Below are positions 1 through 9,379 of a stretch of DNA of 64,000 nucleotides, in pieces (positions within the stretch are counted from its first letter, which is position 1; each line of letters starts with the position of its first letter). Origin of the DNA: Novosphingobium resinovorum (GTDB lineage Bacteria > Pseudomonadota > Alphaproteobacteria > Sphingomonadales > Sphingomonadaceae); NCBI RefSeq assembly GCF_027922145.1, contig NZ_BSFC01000002.1, positions 217,930 through 281,929 of the forward strand, read 5' to 3'. Under the pieces are notes generated by a model, which saw only the letters and a list, made by a program, of their open reading frames with translations, was not told where the DNA came from and ran no database searches. The translations under genes and the position numbers were made by a program.

Positions 1-114
1 TACGGCATCAGCGCCGGATTCGTTCCGAACCGACCCAGCCTGTTCGCCGCTTTTCGCCTCAAGGTCGCCCGCGCTCCAAGATTCGTGCCCCCGCGAGAGT
101 TGATGCCCGCTTGA
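1..114 (+). CDS. possible 3' end of a protein cut by the window edge
   Basis: Frame 1 is open from the first base to a TGA at 112-114, giving 37 residues that end in the sequence RELMPA. Third codon positions are mostly G or C, as in the neighbouring genes, so this may be the C-terminus of a gene starting left of the window. The fragment is too short to show a domain, and no product is claimed. Bases 115-217 show no gene and separate this end from the convergent zinc-ribbon gene. Confidence 0.3.
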   Translation, partial: YGISAGFVPNRPSLFAAFRLKVARAPRFVPPRELMPA

Positions 115-217
115 CGGTGTTTGCGGGCACGGCACGCGCGCAGCAAATGAACCATTTGTCACGGGTGAAGCATTCGCCACGGGCTGGGCGCGTCCTCCTG
201 CGAGGAGGGCGTTCAGA

Positions 218-1090
218 TCAGTCGGGCTTCCAGCCGATCTCTGCAGCGGAAGCGGACTTGGGGATGTCGGTCAGCGCTTCGTTGACGGTGATCGTCTCGC
301 CGGGTGCAAGGCGGTTCTTCGCAGGCACCACTTCCTTGGCGTAGACGACGGTTTCGCGCCGGTCGCGCAGGACGACGAGAAGCGAGGGGACCTTGCGGGT
401 CTCGGCGCCGATGTTGGTGATCGTGCCGCTGACGCTGAAGAACTCGGTGCCGTCGGGCAGCGGCTTGCGATCCTGGCGGCCGCGCGGAAAGTCCAGCTTG
501 AGGTCGGGCTGGGCTTGGCTGAACGTCGCGCGCGGGATCGGCAGCCAGTCGGGCAGCCCGCCCACGGCGACGGCGACGGCGAGGCCTAGCGTCGCCACCG
601 CAAAGGCGATTGCGGCGAACGTGCCGATCCGCGACCAGTTGCGGCGCGGACGGAACGGCGGTGAGAAATCGAAGCTCGATGGGCCTTCGTCGGAATAGGG
701 CTTGATCGAGGTGTCGTCGTAATAGACCGGACCGGGGCGACGCGAGGGTGCCGGCGGCGGCATCGGTTCGGAGCGCGGGGCCTCGGCAGCCGGTTCCGGG
801 GCGCGGGGAACCACGACGGCGGGGCGCGGCGCCGGTCGTGCTGCAGCCTGAGGGATCGGTTGGGAAACCGGCTCCGGAGCTGGCTGCACGGGCGCGGCAT
901 GTACCGGCGGCGGGCTGACGGCCGCTTCGGCCTCGACCGGCGCGGCGAAAGCGCCTTCGGTTTCCAGTTCAGCCGGTTCCTGGAACCAGCTGTGCCGGCA
1001 CTTGGCGCAGCGCACGGTCCGACCTTCCACGCCGATGGCGCTGTCGGGGACAGCGTAGCGCGTGGAACAGGCAGGACAGGCGATGATCAT
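218..1090 (-). CDS. MJ0042-type zinc-ribbon, DUF3426-like membrane protein
   Basis: A 290-residue protein. An N-terminal zinc ribbon has two CxxC pairs (Cys5/Cys8 and Cys28/Cys31), the MJ0042 finger pattern. A long Pro/Ala-rich linker follows (about 45-125), then one transmembrane helix (about 155-178) and a C-terminal domain of the DUF3426 kind. The predicted topology is a cytoplasmic zinc finger with a periplasmic C-terminal domain. The start at 1090 puts the finger at the extreme N-terminus; an in-frame ATG at 1102 is equally possible, and the frame stays open to 1177. The gene is divergent from ftsE, a placement common in alphaproteobacteria. The molecular role is unknown. Confidence 0.85.
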   Translation of the reverse strand: MIIACPACSTRYAVPDSAIGVEGRTVRCAKCRHSWFQEPAELETEGAFAAPVEAEAAVSPPPVHAAPVQPAPEPVSQPIPQAAARPAPRPAVVVPRAPEPAAEAPRSEPMPPPAPSRRPGPVYYDDTSIKPYSDEGPSSFDFSPPFRPRRNWSRIGTFAAIAFAVATLGLAVAVAVGGLPDWLPIPRATFSQAQPDLKLDFPRGRQDRKPLPDGTEFFSVSGTITNIGAETRKVPSLLVVLRDRRETVVYAKEVVPAKNRLAPGETITVNEALTDIPKSASAAEIGWKPD

Positions 1091-1254
1091 GATCGCATCC
1101 ATAAGCACGGCTTGCTCGCGCGCGACAAGCGCCTCGCCTGTGGGTTCGCGCCATGACGCTCTTTTTTCCACATGCATGGATGGCTATAGGCATGAAGGTC
1201 GCCCGTTCGGCCCGACTGGAACACAGTAGTTCTGCAACACGATCCTTGACGAGC

Positions 1255-1968
1255 ATGACCAGCGACGGGGAAATCATCCACTTCGACAATGTCGGCCTGC
1301 GCTACGGCACCGATCGCGAGGTGCTGAGCGACCTGACGTTCACGCTCTATGCCGGGCGGTTCTATTTCCTCACCGGCGCGAGCGGCGCGGGCAAGACGTC
1401 GCTGCTGCGGCTGCTCTATCTGGCGCAGCGGCCGTCGCGCGGGGCGATCCGCATGTTCGGGACCGACGCGATCACCCTGCCGCGCGCGCAGTTGCCGGTG
1501 ATGCGCCGCCGGATCGGCGTGGTGTTCCAGGACTTTCGCCTGATCGAGCACTTGTCCGCCTTCGACAACGTGGCGCTGCCACTGCGCGTGGCGGGCCATG
1601 CCGAGAAGGACATCGCCGGGCCGGTGCGCGACATCCTCGAATGGGTGGGTCTGACCGACCGTATCGACGCCAGCCCCGCCACGCTTTCGGGCGGCGAGCA
1701 GCAGCGCGTCGCCATCGCGCGGGCCGTCATCGCCCGCCCTGCCATGCTGGTGGCGGACGAGCCGACCGGCAACGTCGATCCGGACATGGCCGCCAAGCTG
1801 ATCCGCCTGTTCGAGATGCTCAACCGGCAGGGCACGACGGTGGTGGTCGCCACCCATGACCTAGATCTGCTGCGCAAGGTGCCCGACAGCCTCATCATGC
1901 GGCTGGACAAGGGGCGGCTTTCCGATCCCACCGGCGCGCTGCGCTATCCGCCGAGGAAGCTGACGTGA
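1255..1968 (+). CDS. ftsE: cell division ATP-binding protein FtsE
   Basis: A 237-residue ABC ATPase that pairs with FtsX at the division septum and controls peptidoglycan hydrolase activation. Visible motifs are Walker A GASGAGKT (41-48), a Q-loop (VVFQDFRLI), the signature LSGGEQQR and Walker B VADEPTG, with the switch His in ATHD. The ATG at 1255 is chosen because the ABC fold begins a few residues later; the frame extends upstream to 1153 but that part has no family similarity. The stop overlaps the ftsX start (GTGA), so the two genes are translationally coupled. Confidence 0.95.
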   Translation: MTSDGEIIHFDNVGLRYGTDREVLSDLTFTLYAGRFYFLTGASGAGKTSLLRLLYLAQRPSRGAIRMFGTDAITLPRAQLPVMRRRIGVVFQDFRLIEHLSAFDNVALPLRVAGHAEKDIAGPVRDILEWVGLTDRIDASPATLSGGEQQRVAIARAVIARPAMLVADEPTGNVDPDMAAKLIRLFEMLNRQGTTVVVATHDLDLLRKVPDSLIMRLDKGRLSDPTGALRYPPRKLT

Positions 1969-2885
1969 GGCGCTCCTCGGTTTTGGGCCGCTGGTTCACC
2001 GCCGGAAGCCGGGTCGAACTGATCCCGCAGGGGCGCATGTCCGGGCCGATGCCCTGGGTCATCGCGATCATGGTGGCGATGACTGCCATTGCGCTCGCGG
2101 CGGGGCTGGCGCTCGGCAATGCGGTCTCGGCGGCCAAGGCCGAGATCGACGGCGGCGTCACCGTGCAGATCATCGAGCCGCGGGCTGACGTGCGTGAAGC
2201 GCAAGCCGCGCGCGCGGTCGAGGCGATCAAGACGATGCCCGGCGTCGCGGGGCTGCGGCAGGTTCCGCAGGCGGAATTGGACGCGCTGATCGAACCCTGG
2301 CTGGGCACCGGCATCGCGGCGGCGACCGGCTCGGCGATCCCCGTTCCGGCGCTCATCGACGTGCGCCTGAACGGCCCTGCGAGCGCGGCGCAACTGGCCG
2401 CGATCGCGAAGCGGGTGACGCCGGTGGCGCCGTCCGCCCGGATCGATGCGCAGTCGAACTGGCTGCGGCCGGTGTTCGACGCGATGGTGTCGCTGCAGGT
2501 CTTGGCGATGGTGATCGTCGCGCTGCTGGCGGGCGCGCTGGCGGCGGCCGTGCTGCTGGCGGCACGATCGGCGCTGGGGGCGAACCGGGACACGATCGAG
2601 ATCGTCCACCTGCTCGGCGGCACCGACGCGCAAGTGGCGCGGGTGTTCCAGCGCTCGATCGGCTATGACGCGGCAGGCGGCGGTGCAGTGGGCCTCGCAC
2701 TGGCGATGGTGGTGATCCTCACCCTCGGGCGACGGTTCGAGGGGCTGGGTGCGGGGCTGGTCGACAGCGGCGCGCTGGTGTGGAGCGACTGGCTGATCCT
2801 TGCGGTCGTGCCGGTGCTGGCGACGCTGCTCGCCATGCTGACGGCGCGACTTACCGTGCTGCATGCGCTGCGAAAGATGCTGTAA
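1965..2885 (+). CDS. ftsX: cell division protein FtsX
   Basis: A 306-residue permease-like partner of FtsE. One transmembrane helix lies near residues 25-50, followed by a periplasmic domain, then three further hydrophobic segments (about 175-200, 230-255 and 270-295), giving the four-helix FtsX architecture. The sequence LLGGTDAQVARVF in the cytoplasmic loop is typical of the family. It starts with GTG overlapping the ftsE stop. Like other alphaproteobacterial FtsX proteins it is weakly conserved, and the assignment rests on coupling to ftsE plus topology. Confidence 0.92.
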   Translation: MRRSSVLGRWFTAGSRVELIPQGRMSGPMPWVIAIMVAMTAIALAAGLALGNAVSAAKAEIDGGVTVQIIEPRADVREAQAARAVEAIKTMPGVAGLRQVPQAELDALIEPWLGTGIAAATGSAIPVPALIDVRLNGPASAAQLAAIAKRVTPVAPSARIDAQSNWLRPVFDAMVSLQVLAMVIVALLAGALAAAVLLAARSALGANRDTIEIVHLLGGTDAQVARVFQRSIGYDAAGGGAVGLALAMVVILTLGRRFEGLGAGLVDSGALVWSDWLILAVVPVLATLLAMLTARLTVLHALRKML

Positions 2886-2916
2886 CCGGCGCAAACCCCT
2901 ATATAGCTATTCATCT

Positions 2917-3456
2917 ATGTTCCGCCGCTTCACCGCCTCTGTCGTGCTGCTCTGGGCCTTCGGGTTCCTGTGGTTCGCCGTTTCCCTGCCCGGGCCTTTG
3001 CCCGCGAGCGTGAAGACCGACGCGATCATCGTCCTCACCGGCAGCCAGGGCCGCATCGAGCATGCGGTCAAGGTGCTGGAGGCGGGCAAGGCACCGGACA
3101 TGCTCGTCTCCGGCGTCGATCGCGAAGTGCGCCCGCGCGAATTCGCGCACCAGTTCCGGGTGCCCGCGCGCCTGATGCGCTGCTGCGTGACGTTGGGCTA
3201 CCGGGCCTACGACACCCGCTCCAACGCGGTCGAGGCGGTGCAATGGGTGACCGAGCATAACGCCAAGTCGGTGCGCCTCGTCACCGCCGACTGGCACATG
3301 CGCCGCGCCGCACTGGAGATCGCGCGCGAGTTTCCCGATGACGTGCGGCTGGAACTGGACGGCGTACCTTCGCATCCCAGCCTGAGCACGCTGTTCCTCG
3401 AATATCACAAGCTGCTGGCCCGTGCCGCGCTCAACCTCTGGGAAGCCCTGCGATGA
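2917..3456 (+). CDS. YdcF-like DUF218 envelope protein
   Basis: A 179-residue protein with an N-terminal membrane anchor (about 5-22) followed by a DUF218 domain. The domain shows the family landmarks DAIIVLTGS, LVSGV, a NAVEAVQW stretch (TRSNAVE) and VTADWHMRRA. DUF218 proteins such as SanA/ElyC/YdcF are linked to envelope homeostasis; the catalytic role is unproven. ATG 2917 is preferred over upstream 2863, which would overlap ftsX by 23 bases and add a hydrophilic leader before the anchor. The stop overlaps the plsC start by 4 bases, so it belongs to the ftsE-ftsX operon. Confidence 0.85.
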   Translation: MFRRFTASVVLLWAFGFLWFAVSLPGPLPASVKTDAIIVLTGSQGRIEHAVKVLEAGKAPDMLVSGVDREVRPREFAHQFRVPARLMRCCVTLGYRAYDTRSNAVEAVQWVTEHNAKSVRLVTADWHMRRAALEIAREFPDDVRLELDGVPSHPSLSTLFLEYHKLLARAALNLWEALR

Positions 3457-4157
3457 ATTCCGAAAGGGCGAACCCGCTCGACGTCGTGCGTTCGCTGCTG
3501 TTCTATGTCGTGTTCTATCCGGGCACGATCGTGATGGTCACCGCATGTTTCGTGGGGTCGCTGTTCGGCGAGGAGCCGCTGCGCCGCGCCGTGCGCGGCT
3601 GGGGCCTATTCCACCGTTGGTGCGCCCGCTGGCTGCTCGGCATCCGCCTTGTCATCGAAGGGGAACTGCCGAACGAGGGCGTGCTCGTCGCGATCAAGCA
3701 CGAGAGCTTTTACGAGGCGATCGACCTGCCCGCGCAGATGCAGCGTCCGGCCCCTTTCCCCAAGGCGGAACTGGCCGAAATCCCCGGCTGGGGATGGGCC
3801 TTGCGCCGCTATGGCGCGGTCGTGGTGGAACGTGGCGAAGGCGCCAAGGCTCTCCGCACCATGGTGTCGAGCGCGCGCGGTCTCGCCGCGCAGGGCCGCC
3901 CGCTGGCGATCTTCCCCGAAGGCACGCGGGTGAAGACGGGAGAACAGCCGCCGCTGCAGTCCGGTTTCGCGGGGCTCTACAAGCTGCTGGGGCTGCCGGT
4001 GGTGCCGGTGGCGGTCGACAGCGGGCGGCTTTACCACCGCCGCTGGAAAAAGCCGGGGACCATCACCCTGCGCGTCGGCGAACGCATCGCCCCCGGCCTC
4101 CCGCGGGACGAGGTCGAGGCGCGCGTCCACGCCGCGATCAACGCGCTGAATATCTAG
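3453..4157 (+). CDS. plsC: 1-acyl-sn-glycerol-3-phosphate acyltransferase
   Basis: A 234-residue LPLAT-family enzyme that would acylate lysophosphatidate to phosphatidate at the inner membrane. A hydrophobic anchor lies at about 12-35. Motif I is KHESFYE (His83), where the usual HX4D acidic residue is Glu88. Motif III is FPEGTR (154-159). The later VVPVAVDSG stretch matches motif IV. Glu in place of Asp in motif I occurs in alphaproteobacterial homologues as far as I recall, so activity is likely retained. The start overlaps the DUF218 gene stop (ATGA). Confidence 0.9.
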   Translation: MNSERANPLDVVRSLLFYVVFYPGTIVMVTACFVGSLFGEEPLRRAVRGWGLFHRWCARWLLGIRLVIEGELPNEGVLVAIKHESFYEAIDLPAQMQRPAPFPKAELAEIPGWGWALRRYGAVVVERGEGAKALRTMVSSARGLAAQGRPLAIFPEGTRVKTGEQPPLQSGFAGLYKLLGLPVVPVAVDSGRLYHRRWKKPGTITLRVGERIAPGLPRDEVEARVHAAINALNI

Positions 4158-4933
4158 GCCGCCGCGCTGACCTGGACGGTCTGCGAGAGCATTTCCACCT
4201 CGCCGAAGCTGGAGAGGAACGAAACGTCCGCCGCGTCGCGCCCGACGCCGATCTTGGCGACGCGGTCGGGCGTGGTCATCCCGGTGGCATCGACGAGATG
4301 CCAAGCGCCGTCGAGGAAGACTTCCGCGATGGCGTGGAAATCCTGCGGCTCGACGCCGATGCCGTAGGCACTTGCGAAGCGGGCCGGGATGGCACTGGCG
4401 CGGACCAGCGCGATCATCAGGTGCGCGTAGTCGCGGCAGACACCCTTGCGGCTCTGGAACGTGTCGGCGGCAGTGGTGAAGGCGTCGCTGGAGCCCGGTT
4501 CGTACGTGAGCGTTCCGGCGATCCAGTCGCGGATCGCGCCGACGCGCGCGCCTCCCTGCAATCCGGCGAACTCGCTTTCCACGAAGTCGTGGAACGTGTC
4601 GGAGGTGCAGTAGCGCGAGGGCATCAGGTAATCGACCGTCTCGCCCGGCAGCCTGTGCGGGGGCACGGCCGGGAGCCCGTCCACCGGGGCGAGGAAGCGA
4701 TCGACCTCTACCGTGGCCTCGTAGCGGACCGTCAGCGGCGCGGAGGTGCGCAGCCAGATGCGTTCGCCGATGCAAGCCTGCGCGGGAACGCGGGCGAAAT
4801 GTTCGAGCGGCGGCAGCTCGATGTGAGCGTGCAGCACGCGCTGTTCCGGGATAATCGCAGCCTCGATCTGGAGCAGGACGTCGACGGGGCCGGGCACGGC
4901 GTATTCAAGCATAGTCTGGATGGATAGCTGCAT
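4154..4933 (-). CDS. transglutaminase-like cysteine protease family protein
   Basis: A 259-residue protein with the transglutaminase/protease-like catalytic triad visible as Cys166 (KGVCRDYAH), His200 (QDFHAIAE) and Asp215 (HLVDAT). The N-terminal 100 residues form the beta-rich domain that precedes this fold in bacterial homologues (PRK-type 'transglutaminase N-terminal'). No signal peptide is seen, so it is probably cytoplasmic. Related genes often sit near circularly permuted ATP-grasp and alpha-E genes, but none is present here. It is convergent with plsC, the two stops overlapping by four bases. The substrate is unknown. Confidence 0.85.
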   Translation of the reverse strand: MQLSIQTMLEYAVPGPVDVLLQIEAAIIPEQRVLHAHIELPPLEHFARVPAQACIGERIWLRTSAPLTVRYEATVEVDRFLAPVDGLPAVPPHRLPGETVDYLMPSRYCTSDTFHDFVESEFAGLQGGARVGAIRDWIAGTLTYEPGSSDAFTTAADTFQSRKGVCRDYAHLMIALVRASAIPARFASAYGIGVEPQDFHAIAEVFLDGAWHLVDATGMTTPDRVAKIGVGRDAADVSFLSSFGEVEMLSQTVQVSAAA

Positions 4934-5017
4934 GGCGTCGGGCTCTCGAGCAGGAGGTTCGCCCGCTCAAAGCACGAGATGCCCGGTAGCTCCAAGCCCC
5001 CATAAACAAAGTGGCCC

Positions 5018-5043
5018 TCATCCCGGCCTTCGCTGGGATGACG
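5018..5043. repeat. solitary half-element of a palindromic repeat (family B type)
   Basis: A 7-bp inverted repeat, TCATCCC (5018-5024) and GGGATGA (5035-5041), around a GC-rich loop containing CCTTCG. It resembles one arm of the longer family B elements at 11808 and 13195. It lies immediately 3' of tyrA and may act as an mRNA-stabilising hairpin or weak terminator. Confidence 0.6.
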
Positions 5044-5047
5044 TGCT

Positions 5048-5962
5048 TTACCGGCCCTCGTGATCCCCGCGGCCGAAGTCCGGCCGCGCGTCGTCCTGGC
5101 CTTCCTCGATGATCGAGCGGCGGATCGCGCGGGTGCGAGCGAAGGTATCGAACAACTGCTCGCCGTCGCCGACGCGGATCGCGCGTTGGAGGGCGGTCAG
5201 GTCTTCGGTGAAGCGCTGCAGCATCGTCAGCACCGCGTCCTTGTTGGACAGGAAAACGTCGCGCCACATCGTCGGGTCGGAAGCGGCGATGCGGGTGAAG
5301 TCGCGGAAGCCGCCGGCCGAATACTTGATGACCTCGCTTTGCGTCACGTCTTCCAGATCGGAGGCCGTGCCGACGATGGTGTAGGCGATGAGGTGCGGCA
5401 AGTGGCTGGTGACCGCGAGCACGAGATCGTGGTGCTCAGGCGTCATGATCTCGACGTTGGCGCCCAGCGCTTCCCAGAAGCCGACGAGCTGCGACAACCG
5501 CACCATGTCCACCTTGGCGGGCGGGGTGACGATGCACCAGCGGTTGCGGAACAAGTGCGCGAAGCCTGCGTCCGGCCCCGAGTTCTCGGTGCCGGCGACG
5601 GGGTGGGCGGGGATGACGACGTGGTCGGGCAGCGCTTCGCCCAATGCCTTGGCGATGGCCTGCTTGGACGAGCCGACGTCGCTGACCAGCGCGGTCGCGG
5701 GCAGGGCGCCGCGCACCTGCTCGGCGGCGATGCCCATCGCGCCCGGCGGCACGCAGAAGATCACGAGGTCGGCATCGCGCACAGCTTCGCTGGCAGTGGC
5801 GCAGACCTTGTCGACGAGGCCGCGCTCGGCGGCGCGGGCGCGGTGGTCGGGGCTGAGGTCGAAGCCGGTGGTGCGTGCCTCAGGCAGGAACTCGCGCACG
5901 GCGAGGCCGATCGAACCGCCCTGCAGGCCGAGCCCGATGATGGCGATGTTCGCGAAGCTCAT
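5048..5962 (-). CDS. tyrA: prephenate/arogenate dehydrogenase family protein
   Basis: A 304-residue NAD(P)-dependent dehydrogenase of tyrosine synthesis, oxidatively decarboxylating prephenate or arogenate. The Rossmann motif [10 protein letters not shown] is at 10-19, and the conserved [14 protein letters not shown] loop carries the catalytic His region. The [10 protein letters not shown] and [19 protein letters not shown] stretches are typical of the family. Its start overlaps the hisC stop by 4 bases, forming a hisC-tyrA operon common in alphaproteobacteria. Substrate preference (prephenate or arogenate) cannot be decided from sequence. Confidence 0.92.
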   Translation of the reverse strand: MSFANIAIIGLGLQGGSIGLAVREFLPEARTTGFDLSPDHRARAAERGLVDKVCATASEAVRDADLVIFCVPPGAMGIAAEQVRGALPATALVSDVGSSKQAIAKALGEALPDHVVIPAHPVAGTENSGPDAGFAHLFRNRWCIVTPPAKVDMVRLSQLVGFWEALGANVEIMTPEHHDLVLAVTSHLPHLIAYTIVGTASDLEDVTQSEVIKYSAGGFRDFTRIAASDPTMWRDVFLSNKDAVLTMLQRFTEDLTALQRAIRVGDGEQLFDTFARTRAIRRSIIEEGQDDARPDFGRGDHEGR

Positions 5963-7071
5963 TTCGGGCTTTCCGCCATTTCGCGCAGGGCCTCGGCGAT
6001 GGCGTCCATGTCGGCGCTCTTGCCGATGGTGATGCGCAGCGCCTGCGGCAGACCTTGGCCCGGCAGCCAGCGCACGATGTAGCCGCGATCCGCAAGGCCT
6101 TCGAACGCCGTTTCGGCGGTGAGGGCGCCTTCGAACAGGATCAGCACGAAGTTCGCCTGGCTCGGCAGCGGGCGCAACCCGTGGTTGCCCAGCGCTTCCA
6201 GCTTCGTGACGAAACGGCCGCGCTCGTCACGGTTGTGGACTCGGCTCGCCTCGACGAAGGCGGTGTCGGCCAGCGCCGCCTCCGCCATCGCCTGCCCGGT
6301 GGAGGAGACGTTGAACGGGCCGCGAATGCGGTTGAGCGTGGCGACGATCCCGGGCGCGCCGGTGCCCCAGCCGATCCGCTCTCCGGCAAGGCCGAAGATC
6401 TTGGAGAACGTGCGCGTCACCAGCACGTTGTCATGCACGGCGGCCAGCGCCAGCGCGCCGTCCTCGTCCTCGGGCGCGACATATTCGCCGTAAGCCTGGT
6501 CGAGCACCAGCAGCACGTCGGAGGGAAGGGCAGCGTGCAGGCGCGCGATCTCGCCCTTGGGCAGGTAGGAGCCGGTGGGGTTGTTGGGGTTGGCGACGAA
6601 GACCACGCGGGTCTTCTCGGTGACCAGTGCCAGCAGCGCATCGACGTCGGTGCCGTAGTCGAGATCGGGCGCGACCACGGGCGTCGCGCCGCAGCGGCGC
6701 GCGGCGATGTCGTAGACCGAGAAGCCGTAGCGCACGTAGATCACCTCGTCGCCGAGGCCCGCATAGCCTTGCGCCGCAAGGTTGAGCAGTTCGTCCGAGC
6801 CCGTGCCCATGACCACGCGCGCCGGATCGATGCCGTGGCGCGCGCCGATCGCGGTGCGCAAGGCGGTGCTGTCGGGGTCCGGATAGAGCGCGGGCGCGGC
6901 GGCCTTCGCGGCCAGCGCGGCCTCGCTGGTGCCCAACGGGTTCTCGTTGGCGGAGAGCTTGATGAGCGAGCGGCCGTCCTTGCCTTTCGACTTGCCGGGC
7001 ACATAGGCGTGGATCGCCTCGATCCAGGGCTTGGGAGTCGGGGCTTTCGGAGTGGTGATCGTTTCGCTCAT
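5959..7071 (-). CDS. hisC: histidinol-phosphate aminotransferase (possibly also aromatic)
   Basis: A 370-residue PLP-dependent class I/II aminotransferase. It converts imidazole-acetol phosphate to histidinol phosphate and, in this operon position, may also transaminate prephenate or aromatic keto acids. The N-terminus has [12 protein letters not shown], the PLP-lysine region reads [17 protein letters not shown], and [11 protein letters not shown] binds the cofactor. ATG 7071 (MSETIT) is preferred; an in-frame ATG at 7086 adds five residues. It is coupled to tyrA and divergent from metX over a gap of about 70 bp that must hold both promoters. Confidence 0.92.
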   Translation of the reverse strand: MSETITTPKAPTPKPWIEAIHAYVPGKSKGKDGRSLIKLSANENPLGTSEAALAAKAAAPALYPDPDSTALRTAIGARHGIDPARVVMGTGSDELLNLAAQGYAGLGDEVIYVRYGFSVYDIAARRCGATPVVAPDLDYGTDVDALLALVTEKTRVVFVANPNNPTGSYLPKGEIARLHAALPSDVLLVLDQAYGEYVAPEDEDGALALAAVHDNVLVTRTFSKIFGLAGERIGWGTGAPGIVATLNRIRGPFNVSSTGQAMAEAALADTAFVEASRVHNRDERGRFVTKLEALGNHGLRPLPSQANFVLILFEGALTAETAFEGLADRGYIVRWLPGQGLPQALRITIGKSADMDAIAEALREMAESPK

Positions 7072-7143
7072 GACGGCCGGCCCCATAACGCACCATGGCG
7101 GCTAATGACAGAGTCCGATTGAGCCTCTATTGGGGCTCGGATC

Positions 7144-8253
7144 ATGGCAACCGTGCTCAATCCCCCTATCGAGAACCGCCACCTCGACCTCGACATGCCG
7201 CTGCTGCTCGACGGCGGGCAGATGCTGCCCTGCGCGCGCATCGCCTACGAGACCTGCGGCACGCTGAATGCGGCCAAGGACAATGCGATCCTGATCTGCC
7301 ACGCGCTGACCGGCGACCAGCATGTCGTGTCGAACCACCCCAAGACCGGCAAGCCCGGCTGGTGGGTGCGCATGGTCGGCCCTGGCAAGCCGATCGACAC
7401 CGACCGTTTCTTCGTGATCTGCGCCAATGTGATCGGCTCGTGCATGGGTTCGACCGGCCCGGCCAGTGACGGCCCGGACGGTACGCCCTGGGGCATGCGC
7501 TTCCCGGTCATCACCATCCGCGACATGGTACGGGGGCACATCGCTGTGCTCGATTCTCTGGGGATCGACAGCCTTCACGCGCTTGTCGGCGGATCGATGG
7601 GCGGGATGCAGGTGCTCAGCCTTGCCGCCAACTTCCCGGAGCGTACGCGCGCGGTGCTGGTGCTGGCTTCGACTGCGCGGCATTCGGCCCAGAACATCGC
7701 ATTCCACGAAGTCGGGCGTCAGGCGATCATGGCCGACCCCGAATGGCGCGAGGGCGATTACTATGCCTTCGGCAAGGGGCCGGAAAAGGGCCTCTCCGTC
7801 GCCCGCATGGCCGCGCACATCACCTATCTGTCGGAAGCGGGCCTGACCGAGAAGTTCGGCCGCCGCCTGCAGAACCGCGAGGAGAAGACCTTCGGTTTCG
7901 ACGCGGATTTCCAGATCGAATCGTACCTGCGCTATCAGGGGCTGTCGTTCACCGACCGCTTCGATGCGAACTCGTACCTCTACATCACCCGCGCGATGGA
8001 CTACTTCGACCTCGCCGAAGAGCACGGCGGCATGCTCGCCAATGCCTTCGCGAAGTCGAAGGCGCGGTATTGCCTCGTCAGCTTCGATACCGACTGGCTT
8101 TATCCCACGGCGGAATCGCGCAATGTCGTCCACGCGCTCAACGCGGCGGGCCTGCCGGTGAGCTTCGTTGAGCTTTCCGCACCGTTCGGGCACGACTCGT
8201 TCCTGCTCGACGTGCCCGCGCTCGACCGTGTGGTGCAGGGGTTCATCGGATGA
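7144..8253 (+). CDS. metX: homoserine O-acetyltransferase
   Basis: A 369-residue alpha/beta hydrolase-fold acyltransferase that activates homoserine (acetyl-CoA by annotation convention; succinyl-CoA use cannot be excluded) for methionine synthesis. The nucleophile Ser151 lies in GGSMGG (149-154); the catalytic Asp is in SFDTDWLYP and the His in [10 protein letters not shown] near the C-terminus. The N-terminal [14 protein letters not shown] stretch is diagnostic. A small hairpin (GAGCC/GGCTC, 7121-7138) sits just before the start codon. The stop overlaps the next gene by 4 bases. Confidence 0.95.
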   Translation: MATVLNPPIENRHLDLDMPLLLDGGQMLPCARIAYETCGTLNAAKDNAILICHALTGDQHVVSNHPKTGKPGWWVRMVGPGKPIDTDRFFVICANVIGSCMGSTGPASDGPDGTPWGMRFPVITIRDMVRGHIAVLDSLGIDSLHALVGGSMGGMQVLSLAANFPERTRAVLVLASTARHSAQNIAFHEVGRQAIMADPEWREGDYYAFGKGPEKGLSVARMAAHITYLSEAGLTEKFGRRLQNREEKTFGFDADFQIESYLRYQGLSFTDRFDANSYLYITRAMDYFDLAEEHGGMLANAFAKSKARYCLVSFDTDWLYPTAESRNVVHALNAAGLPVSFVELSAPFGHDSFLLDVPALDRVVQGFIG

Positions 8254-8684
8254 TCCAGCTTTCCGACGACAAGACCCGCCTCGACGTGGCGCGCGTGCAT
8301 GGCTGGCTCGCTTCCAGCTACTGGACGCCCGACATCGCGATCGAACAGGTCGAGCGCCAGATCGCGGGCTCGCACTGTCTCGGGGCCTATCACCCCGAAC
8401 ATGGGCAGGTCGGTTTCGCCCGCATGATCACGGATTACGCCAGCTTCGCCTGGCTCGCCGACGTCTGGGTGGATGAGCCTGCACGCGGGGCGGGCCTCGG
8501 CCGCCGCATGGTGCAATGGTTCCTCGACCATCCTGGCTACGAGACGGTGCGCCGTTTCGCGCTGACCACCGCCGACGCGCACGGTGTCTACGCCGCGCTC
8601 GGCTTCAATCCGCTGATGCGGCCCGAGCGGCTGATGGAGCGTCTCTCGCCCGCCTTCGCCGTGCAGTTGCAGGTGGCGTCATGA
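8250..8684 (+). CDS. GNAT family N-acetyltransferase
   Basis: A 144-residue GNAT-fold protein. The acetyl-CoA pyrophosphate loop is visible as [15 protein letters not shown] (Q/RxxGxG/A type), preceded by LADVWVDEP and followed by a C-terminal AALGFNP strand typical of GNATs. It sits between metX and metW with 4-base overlaps on both sides, so it is made from the methionine operon mRNA. The substrate is unknown; its position invites a link to amino acid acylation, but that is only inference. Confidence 0.88.
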   Translation: MIQLSDDKTRLDVARVHGWLASSYWTPDIAIEQVERQIAGSHCLGAYHPEHGQVGFARMITDYASFAWLADVWVDEPARGAGLGRRMVQWFLDHPGYETVRRFALTTADAHGVYAALGFNPLMRPERLMERLSPAFAVQLQVAS

Positions 8685-9292
8685 CCCCCGCGATGAAGAC
8701 CGGCCTGCGCCCGGACCTTGCGATCATCGCCGAGAACGTCGCGCTGGATTCCAGCGTACTCGACGTCGGCTGCGGCGACGGCACCTTGATGCAGGCCCTG
8801 CGCGACGGTTCAGGCTGCGCCACGCGCGGTATGGAGATCGACGCGCTGAACGTAGGCGCCTGCGTGGCCAAGGGCCTCTCGGTGATTCAGGGCGATGCCG
8901 ACAAGGACCTTGCGTTCTATCCCGACAAGTCGGTGGACTACGCGATCCTGTCGCAGACGCTGCAGACGACGATGCGGCCGGACATGGTGCTGGAGGAACT
9001 GCTGCGCATCGGCCGCAAGGCCTTCGTCAGCTTCCCGAACTTCGCGCACTGGCGGGTCCGCACCTCGCTGCTGTGGAACGGCCGCATGCCGGTGACGCGC
9101 CTGCTGCCGATCGCCTGGTACGAGACGCCCAACATCCACCACCTGACGGTGAACGATTTCCGCGCGCTGCTGCAGGAACGCGGGATCACGGTGGAGGGAC
9201 GCTGGTTCCTTTCAGGCGATACCCAGTGCAGCGCGGCGGCGGCGAACTTCCGCGCCGAGCACGCGGTGTTCCTGCTCTCGCGCGGGGGCTGA
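8681..9292 (+). CDS. metW: methionine biosynthesis protein MetW
   Basis: A 203-residue SAM-methyltransferase-fold protein. Motif I is SVLDVGCGDGTLMQAL, followed by QGDADKDL and SQTLQTTMRPDMVLEELLRIGRKAFVSFPNF, all hallmarks of MetW. MetW forms a partnership with MetX in homoserine acylation in many proteobacteria. ATG 8681 overlaps the GNAT stop (ATGA); the open frame upstream to 8516 lies inside the GNAT gene and is not used. It is the third gene of the metX operon. Confidence 0.95.
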   Translation: MTPAMKTGLRPDLAIIAENVALDSSVLDVGCGDGTLMQALRDGSGCATRGMEIDALNVGACVAKGLSVIQGDADKDLAFYPDKSVDYAILSQTLQTTMRPDMVLEELLRIGRKAFVSFPNFAHWRVRTSLLWNGRMPVTRLLPIAWYETPNIHHLTVNDFRALLQERGITVEGRWFLSGDTQCSAAAANFRAEHAVFLLSRGG

Positions 9293-9379
9293 GCCGCGAG
9301 GGTTGCCTTGCTGGGCGAGGCATGATTCTCTCTCGGAACCGGCGGGCCGGGTTGCCCGCGCTCTTCCGGGAGACGACCC

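Noticed and set aside
7081..7143. A possible SAM-type riboswitch ahead of metX
   Set aside because: The gap is only about 70 bp and shared with the hisC promoter; apart from one 5-bp hairpin there is no SAM-II or SAM-V-like conserved core.
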